Source: Malania oleifera
Taxonomy: Eukaryota; Streptophyta; Magnoliopsida; Santalales; Ximeniaceae
Assembly (NCBI RefSeq): GCF_029873635.1
Contig: NC_080422.1
Coordinates: forward strand, 10,199,764-10,263,763
DNA: 64,000 nucleotides
Direction of reading: 5' to 3'
The notes under the pieces were generated by a model, which worked only from the letters and a program-made list of their open reading frames with translations, was not told the DNA's origin and did no database searches. Positions 60,401 through 64,000 of this stretch are shown one piece after another. The position numbers were made by a program, and so were the translations under genes. Position 1 is the stretch's first letter. Every line of letters begins with the position of its first letter.

Positions 60401-62934
60401 AAATTAAATGCCTTGATTATTGGTATATGCAAAATTGTGCCATTGTAATAATTTAGAAGTTCTATTACTATTGTTTAATTTGGGGGATTGTTCTTTATTT
60501 ATTTATATATATATTTTGCAATTTTATGTTAGAACTTATGGGGAATTTCATGTATCCCAGTTCTATTTGTATTTGAATTTAGTTAATGCTTTTAACTTGC
60601 ACTTTATTAGGTATGATAATAGCATTTTCATATTTTGATTTTTTGTGTAATTTTTATGTCAGAATTCATGGGAAACTCCGTCCATCTCAGATTTATTTGT
60701 GCTTTAATTTATCTATTGCTTTTCATTTGCATCCTATAAGCAAGGCTAGCAGCCTTTTTATATCTCCTTGAAATTACTTGAAGGGTTAGAAATGGAGGAC
60801 CAATGTCCAACCTAAACTAATTGTGACTTAACTTTGCCTAAAACTGGTGCATAGATTGCTATTTTATAGGCTTACAATGCTTGGAGAATAAGAACACTAA
60901 TTTTAGAGGCCTAAATAAAATAAAATACTGATTTCCCAGATAAAAACATCCTACAATCTTACAAATATGATTCCAATAAAATACCCTAAATAAAAAATAA
61001 ATTTTATAAGCCCAAATAAACTAAAATAGTAATCTCCTAAATAAAAATATTCTACATTCTTAAATATATGACCCCAATAAAACACCCTAACTTGAATAAA
61101 AAATAGAAAAGCTATGCTGCATCATTCTCCCCTAGTTTGAAAGAATTGAACCTCAGATTTTAAATATCCACAGGTTGGAAAAAAAGCAGACTTAAATGCA
61201 TTAGTGGCTTGAAAATGAAGTAGGATTGTGTAATGGAATAGCCATTGGAGGTGCCTCTGACACATTTACCTGGAATGATGAATTCAAGAGGTTGGGGCTC
61301 TAGGTAATTTTTATTTTTTGGCACTTTACTTGCTATGTTTGACTGACTTGATGCGCCACGAGGCTGAATTATTGGTGACAGTGTGGCTCCATAATGATGG
61401 TGAAGCTCTGGTAAAGGCCTGTTGATGCGGATTGATTCTGATTTGGATCAACAGTGGCAGATGGATGTCAACTGCTAATTTTGATTGTAGACTAATGTGG
61501 GCGACTATGGCAGTAATGAAGTTTTAAAAAAATTACTACAGCTGTAACTAGAGGGTGGTTGAAGGCGGTACAACAGTGGTGGTGGTGATGGTGATGGTGC
61601 AGCAGCAGGGCAGCAATGGTCGAGAGAGTGGCAGTGCAAGGCGATTTAAGTTAAAATTGTGAACATATAACTTTAGTTAGAACTTGGATGGCTTTGTTAT
61701 GATGATTTGAGTTAAATTGCAAGCCCTGTCAACACTAACCGCTATGTCGGATTAAAGTCTGCTTTGATTCCACTTGATGGTAGACCAATGTCTAACACAA
61801 AATAGTTGTAATTAAACTCTGCGTAAAACTAGTACATAGGAGGTTTTTATAAGCTGACAATGCTTAAGGAATAAGCAAAATAATTACAAAAAACCTAAAT
61901 AAGCTAAAATGCTAATTCCTTAATTAGCTGGGAAGTTTTTTCTGGACCTAAGTTAGTGGGGGGCCAGGGCGTTGGGAATGTGGCATCCAAAAACATCTCC
62001 CTTAGAAGCAAGTGGCTTTGGAGAGTTCTCTCAAAGACTTCACTCCCTATTGCATAAGGTGATTGTTTTGTATTGTATTTTGCTTTGTTTTTTTTTTGGG
62101 AGGATGTCTTATTCTTCCTATATTTTTTCTTTGCTGTACTCTTCTTTCTCTTTCTCAAATGAAATTCTTCTTTATAAAAAAAAGGCTAGTGACATTTGTA
62201 ACACGTATCCTCCCAAATTCCGCTATGAAGCAAATGCTTCTCAAAACAGCTCAGAAAACTAGTTGCAGTTGAGATTTGTTTATGGTTTAAAATCTTGTGA
62301 CTCATATATATCCTCCATAAACCACTTGAGAATGAAGTCCTCAATAAGGTCCTTAAATCCTTAAATTTAGCCAACATCAAGATTTGTTTATGGTTAGAGT
62401 TGATTACTGTAGGGAAAGGTAAATTTCTCCTCTAACTTGTGTCTCATGATGTCACACTGTTTGATAAGGGGCTCTCCTGAGCGCTAGAGGTGTCATTGAA
62501 CATTCTGCCAATATTTCTTAACTTTATTTTGGCAAAATATGCTTTCTTCTTACCTCTCATGCGGTATCACTCAAAATTGTCTTCACTTCGATGTACATTC
62601 TTGGACCATCCACTCCATGCTATTTTTCATTTCTTGAGTGATAAAGGGGCAGTTGTATTAGTGTAAATGAAAATTATACAGAGAAAATTACCCACTCCAA
62701 TTTATGCTCTGAAAGCTATCTGTTTTAAGATGATGTTATCCTTTTCATGTGATGTATTTGGTAAGTTTCCTTTTAAGATCTTCTTTCTCAAAGAGGAATA
62801 TTATTTAGCATCTAATTCTTGTGTGAAGCTGACCATTATGTTTTCCATTATTTTCACATGCTGAGCAGGTATGTCAGTGCAAAAGTGATTTCGTCTTACA
62901 TGCAGCTATTATGGTGCTGATGATATCTGTGAAG
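39240..62934 (+). CDS. PIAL1/2: E4 SUMO-protein ligase PIAL1/2-like, 5' part; gene continues beyond the window
   Basis: PIAL proteins in Arabidopsis promote SUMO-chain formation through an SP-RING and also act in a silencing complex. Three exons are visible: 39240-39445, 60156-60228 and 62869-62934, 115 residues so far. Exon 1 gives ASLVNSFRVAAVADRL, exon 2 GIDYAVANNEIP and exon 3 MVLMISVK. These match, by memory, the family's ASLVNSFRLASVTQRL, GIDFAIANNDIP and MVLMISVK. Phases agree (2, then 0) and all junctions are GT..AG. The SP-RING lies further downstream and is not in the window. Intron 1 is about 20.7 kb and full of transposons; intron 2 is about 2.6 kb. A run of 10 Ala follows residue 10. 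PIAL1 versus PIAL2 cannot be decided. Confidence 0.88.
40080..40331 (-). mobile_element. LTR remnant, reverse orientation, fossil
   Basis: On the minus strand an LTR-like start TGATGGAGCTTGC (at 40331) is preceded by a purine tract, GCCTAGGGAGAA, and followed by a TATA-like CTATAAATAG. This layout resembles the LTRs at 46781 and 61124. The far boundary is not defined. Confidence 0.4.
41165..44098 (-). pseudogene. Copia-2 pol remnant
   Basis: Minus-strand order: protease/linker stretch (about 44000), LWHMRLGHMNERG of the GAG-pre-integrase domain (about 43770), integrase with CLRTDN (about 43420) and FWAEAVNTACYLVNRS (about 43220), then reverse transcriptase with QPEGF, LKKSLYGLKQ (about 42200-42290) and LLLYVVD (about 42070). 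RNase H with STAKAEYMAL (about 41420) and the EQTKHI segment (about 41270) follows. The arrangement is Ty1/copia, closest in wording to Tnt1/Tork. Broken in several places. Confidence 0.9.
44287..45140 (-). pseudogene. Copia-2 gag remnant
   Basis: A UBN2-type gag with MWQKLESLNMTKSL, LKQNLYTLR and IKEHIDEFNRVIMGL, ending in a zinc knuckle CFYCHKKGHTKWNC near 44340-44370. The longest open stretch is 240 codons (44287-45009), still recognisable along its length, but the element as a whole is broken. Confidence 0.88.
45193..45725 (-). repeat. 5' LTR of Copia-2 (outer end approximate)
   Basis: It matches 40456 onward for about 350 bp, through 'gatcacgagaaattaatg' and 'ttggcagctcac' to 'aattgggtatat'. 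Beyond about 45560 the two LTRs are hard to match, so the outer limit is a guess from the length of the left LTR (about 532 bp). Confidence 0.6.
45730..46780. other. Unassigned, possibly retroelement-derived DNA
   Basis: Several short open frames exist on both strands (for example 45881-46207), but none resembles a known family. Repeated phrases such as 'caggctaaacaaactaagcg' and 'gaacaaggctgagcgaacc' suggest degenerate internal repeats. Confidence 0.3.
46781..47250 (+). mobile_element. LTR-like block with TATA element, fossil
   Basis: It starts TGATGCAGCATACG, the terminus seen in reverse at 61124, and shares with that LTR the segment 'ttattctccaag.attgtaag.ctataaa' (here about 46982-47012). 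A TATA-like CTATAAATAG lies at 47005-47014. No partner LTR or coding region adjoins it. Right end approximate. Confidence 0.5.
48105..48355 (-). mobile_element. Au-type SINE
   Basis: On the minus strand the body reads GGAAACAGCCTCTCTTGCAT, then GGGGGTAAGGCTGTAGACAT and GGGAGGA/GCAAGGAGC, the hallmark of the widespread plant Au SINE. A tRNA-like head precedes it, with GGGTCAAGTGGTAAACTC (box A, about 48325-48342) and GGTTCGAGTCT (box B, about 48288-48298). A stretch between head and body is longer than in the consensus as I remember it. Non-coding. Confidence 0.75.
48356..48960. other. Intron DNA with short tandem CATA/CACA repeats
   Basis: Contains (CATA)n near 48407-48420 and a CACA/CATACA-rich stretch at about 48548-48605. 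Otherwise no gene or element is recognised. Confidence 0.4.
48960..50770 (+). mobile_element. LINE-A, L1-type ORF2 fragment
   Basis: Similarity to plant L1 LINE ORF2 runs from a reverse transcriptase motif-1 region (FIVLVPKRSRS-like, about 48990) through FDFE.AYDWVGWKFLDKVL (about 49240-49300) to IFFLKDHSESLLN (about 49565) and an LGKCGIAGINF-like stretch (about 49660). A degenerate zf-RVT region follows at about 50150-50290. Several stops and frameshifts interrupt it. The endonuclease and ORF1 are missing, as expected of a 5'-truncated copy. It ends where the target duplication of LINE-B begins. Confidence 0.8.
50415..50655 (+). repeat. Tandem duplication, 120-bp period, in LINE-A
   Basis: The phrase beginning GATAGTGAGGTGGTTGGGCT recurs 120 bp later (50431 and 50551) with few differences. 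Flanking sequence in both units, up to 'gtttggagtttttcgggat', is duplicated too. Forty codons long and in register, so it does not itself shift the frame. Confidence 0.9.
52130..52875 (+). pseudogene. LINE-B apurinic endonuclease-like domain (ORF2, N-terminal)
   Basis: It opens ISWNIRGLGD, then ETKLES, and later VGGDFNAVRFPWEK, GHRAVASRLDRFLSLA and FENMWLEH. These are the endonuclease/exonuclease-phosphatase motifs that nick target DNA in L1-type LINEs. They fall in more than one frame, so the domain is dead. The usual QETKL has a stop in place of the Q. Confidence 0.8.
53460..54290 (+). pseudogene. LINE-B reverse transcriptase domain (ORF2, central)
   Basis: Visible pieces are SDGFNLPFFQDCW, YGPISLVSNH, ARRLGVVLDKFI, the motif LDFEKAYDRVAW and LPFLFVLMADALIRMVDRA. 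The catalytic-box equivalent is FTDDTIFF where F/Y-A-D-D is usual. A long G run (about 53752-53766) and several stops disrupt the frame. The domain resumes, as the C-terminal zf-RVT part, after the nested element at 57219. Confidence 0.85.
54666..54848 (-). repeat. Three hairpin-bearing repeats in the half-LINE 3' UTR
   Basis: The palindromic phrase CTGGGCATACCCAG (or CCGGGCATACCCCG) occurs at 54666-54679, 54755-54770 and 54833-54848, each with similar sequence after it ('..acaaaggc..', 'aagtacaatcaaa'). Units are about 78-89 bp. Each palindrome can fold into a stem of 5-6 pairs in RNA. Confidence 0.8.
54878..57094 (-). pseudogene. LINE ORF1 (gag-like; DUF4283 and zinc knuckle), frameshifted
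   Basis: The start MGRNSTSKAGNA at 57094 leads into an acidic, low-complexity N-terminal region (about 56250-57090). A DUF4283-like domain follows (about 55400-55880) with KWKFCLAGYFAGNFPG, KSGWISFKF, PVWVQLKNLPPEFW and ICSVLGRP. Next come FARALVEIDV and the knuckle CKFCNMLGH, whose last Cys is not evident. The frame changes at least three times, so no full protein is made. The longest open stretch is 358 codons (55162-56238). ORF1 proteins bind LINE RNA. I recognise the family, not the lineage. Confidence 0.85.
57240..58310 (+). pseudogene. LINE-B C-terminal region with zf-RVT similarity
   Basis: This resumes ORF2 after the nested element. It shows LGNLASKNMGLLDKWLWW, SGRGCNICFWKDLWLG and, further on, FAWRVWNKLFNYFG and WMERNAHIFQG, all typical of the zf-RVT end of plant L1 ORF2. 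Stops fall between these pieces. It ends about 140 bp before the A-tail. Confidence 0.82.
59040..59790 (+). mobile_element. LINE 3'-end fragment with an internal 132-bp tandem duplication
   Basis: An open frame of 258 codons covers this stretch. Its first part holds two 44-codon repeats, 59091-59222 and 59223-59354, each starting VITSSMLQSGRPSKALYLD or a near copy. The remainder is hydrophobic and resembles no protein I know. The 3' end 'ggaggatttcttattctcca' and the T-rich end before an A run match the tails of LINE-B and the fragment at 62100. I therefore read it as LINE-derived and the open frame as fortuitous. Confidence 0.45.
60156..60228 (+). CDS. PIAL1/2: PIAL exon 2 (73 bp)
   Basis: After AATGCAG, the first base completes the Arg codon begun in exon 1. 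Twenty-four codons follow, GIDYAVANNEIP...VLPFLLKQ, before the donor GTGACT. The match to the family's GIDFAIANNDIP and its LLKQ is close. Too short to be found as an open frame. Confidence 0.88.
60785..61926 (-). mobile_element. Short non-coding LTR element, fossil, in PIAL intron 2
   Basis: The left (3') LTR is about 60785-61124; on the minus strand it starts TGATGCAGCATAGC, after the purine tract AAACTAGGGGAGAA. A second LTR copy begins about 61775 and runs to about 61926, sharing 'gaccaatgtc.aac' and 'ataggcttacaatgctt'-type phrases. Next to it GCTTTGATTCCA reads on the minus strand as TGGAATCAAAGC, a variant tRNA-Met primer site. The interior of about 640 bp has no pol similarity, so this was a non-autonomous element. 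The right LTR is incomplete. Confidence 0.6.
61927..62186 (+). mobile_element. LINE 3'-end fragment
   Basis: It contains 'ggaatgtggcatccaaaaacat' and 'aagtggctttgg', like the LINE-B C-terminal region at 57275-57320. The tail signal 'gggaggatgtcttattcttcc' and 'caaatgaaattcttctttataaaaaaaa' follow. Heavily 5'-truncated and non-functional. It abuts the broken right LTR of the element before it. Confidence 0.75.
62869..62934 (+). CDS. PIAL1/2: PIAL exon 3 (66 bp)
   Basis: Twenty-two codons in phase 0, VCQCKSDF...AAIMVLMISVK, between CTGAGCAG and the donor GTATGC. MVLMISVK is identical to the family sequence as I remember it. The next exon should encode the segment that follows ISVK in the family and is not in the window. 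Confidence 0.85.
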
Positions 62935-63277
62935 GTATGCCTTTGATGTGGTTATTTCTTTTGCATAACATGAATAATTTGTGCTTCACTATACTGAAAT
63001 GTTCTGCATTACTAGTAAAGGCCCATGTGATGTATGATATATTATTTTTTGATGAAAAATAAATTATATCTTAGTCTATAAGTGGTAATTTTAAATTATT
63101 TATTTATTACTACGAAAAGATAATTGAATTTGACTAACTGCATCAATTGAATAGTTATTCAAATGGTTTTTTTTTTTTTGTTTGAGTCAAACTTAGGTAA
63201 ATGTAGTCTAATTTTTTCCTAATGCAAAAGAATCAATTCCTAAATCATTTAAGCATTACATTACTGAAAACCTCAAC

Positions 63278-63280
<3 letters not shown>

Positions 63281-63308
<28 letters not shown>
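63281..63308. repeat. (TA)n microsatellite
   Basis: About 14 TA units directly beyond the 3' end of the reverse LINE copy. It may have grown from that element's A-rich tail. Confidence 0.85.
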
Positions 63309-63311
<3 letters not shown>

Positions 63312-64000
63312 TTTGAGATGACACAATAATCATCACAGTAAGAAAAGAAACAATTACAGAGAAAGAGGATAAGACATCCTCCAAAACAAAAAAAAGAAGA
63401 AGGGGGAAAACAGAAAATACAAAAGATTTACCTCAACACTGCCTTCCAGTCCCTCCGTATATTGGACTGTGACAGACCCTCAAAACCCCCAAAAGAGTGA
63501 GCCAAAAGTAATCCAAAATGTAGCTTGCTCCCAAATCAAACTCGAGAGTCTTTTGATCTCTAAAAATTCTGATGTTCCTTTAAATCCAAAGTTCACACAA
63601 AATAGCAAGAATGCACAATTCCAAAACCTTTTCTTTGCCATTTTCCTTTCAAAACCCTAAAAATGCACCACTATAACCTCATGGACAGCGTTCAGTCCCA
63701 CCTGTGCTACCAAGAACAGGGAAACAGATTGTTTCACAAAAATCTCGCCACCTCACAATGCAGAAATAAATGACAATTAATCTCACTCTCCTCACAACAC
63801 ATCATGCAAACATCTGGCATGAGAGCTTTGTGAGGCCTCCTAATCTGAAGTCGTTCGTATTGACCTTGTTGAGAACCAAAGTCCAACTGGAAGGTCAAAT
63901 CTTAAAAGGGGCATTAACCTTCCACACAACTTTATCTAGATAGAAAGGACTAGGGTTAAGAGATTTAGTAAGATGGGAAACAAAAAACTTTGAAGAAAAG
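63309..64000 (-). mobile_element. LINE 3' end with zf-RVT region, runs off the window
   Basis: On the minus strand the 3' UTR holds GGAGGATGTCTTATCCTC (63365-63382), followed by a short A run. Upstream is the ORF2 C-terminus with VVWKVNAPFKI, WTLVLNKVNTNDF (about 63830-63870) and CVVRRVRLIVIYFCIV-like zf-RVT sequence. Stops interrupt it. Its 5' end lies beyond 64000. Confidence 0.8.

Larger units (their letters stand above)
60229..62868 (+). other. PIAL intron 2, about 2.6 kb
   Basis: It contains a small reverse LTR element (about 60785-61926) and a LINE tail (about 61927-62186). Between 60229 and 60785 a pair of similar phrases, 'atgttagaacttatggggaatttcatgtatcccag' near 60527 and 'tatgtcagaattcatgggaaactccgtccatctcag' near 60655, hints at a small internal duplication of about 128 bp. 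The acceptor is CTGAGCAG at 62861-62868. Confidence 0.7.
62935..64000 (+). other. PIAL intron 3, incomplete
   Basis: The stretch to about 63280 is plain AT-rich intron. It then has a (TA)n run (63281-63308) and a reverse-strand LINE end that continues past the window edge. Confidence 0.7.

Noticed and set aside
1-64000. tRNA, rRNA, snRNA or organellar insertions
   Set aside because: tRNA-like sequence was seen only as SINE heads (15771, 48290-48340) and as LTR primer sites. No complete RNA gene or plastid/mitochondrial block was recognised by eye.

Overview
The window is nuclear DNA of a flowering plant, most likely a eudicot. It is AT-rich, genes are split by long introns, and most of it is transposable-element debris. 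Two host genes, both on the + strand, frame it. No rRNA, tRNA or CRISPR array was seen.

Gene 1 (1240-11170) is a complete protein phosphatase 1 catalytic subunit (TOPP/PP1 family). Its four exons encode 320 residues, the last exon adding only Gly-Gly-Lys-Gly and the stop. Its introns hold an inverted-repeat MITE and an RTE-clade LINE remnant. Gene 2 (39240 to beyond the right edge) is the 5' part of an E4 SUMO-ligase gene of the PIAL1/2 type. Exon 1 is obvious. Exons 2 (60156-60228) and 3 (62869-62934) are short and were recognised from splice sites, phase and family sequence. Intron 1 is about 20.7 kb because of inserted elements.

Between the genes (11.2-38.5 kb) lie an 805-bp tandem duplication carrying a TRIM-like LTR remnant, a tRNA-derived SINE, and a MULE-type MITE with a 9-bp target-site duplication (TSD). 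Then comes a nest of fossil LTR elements. A lone ~2.1-kb LTR (17417-38462, TSD TTAAA) is split by a 16.2-kb composite (18641-34822, TSD ATATT). The composite's two ends are LTRs of one family in opposite orientation. Inside it sit a solo LTR (21298-23379), a Tork-like Copia (23858-31898, TSD TGAAC) and, within that Copia, another solo LTR (28676-31343). A third solo LTR (35428-38168) interrupts the right part of the outer LTR.

PIAL intron 1 holds a second Copia (40456 to about 45.7 kb), a fragment of one LINE, and a long LINE (50788-58455) into which an ORF1-only 'half-LINE' has inserted in reverse (54610-57203, 15-bp TSD). PIAL introns 2 and 3 carry a short LTR element and more LINE tails. 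Four LINE tails share a small hairpin with a compensatory base change.

The two host genes are unrelated in function: one removes phosphate from Ser/Thr, the other extends SUMO chains. The strongest oddity is the inverted-LTR composite. I saw no clear new host-encoded system.
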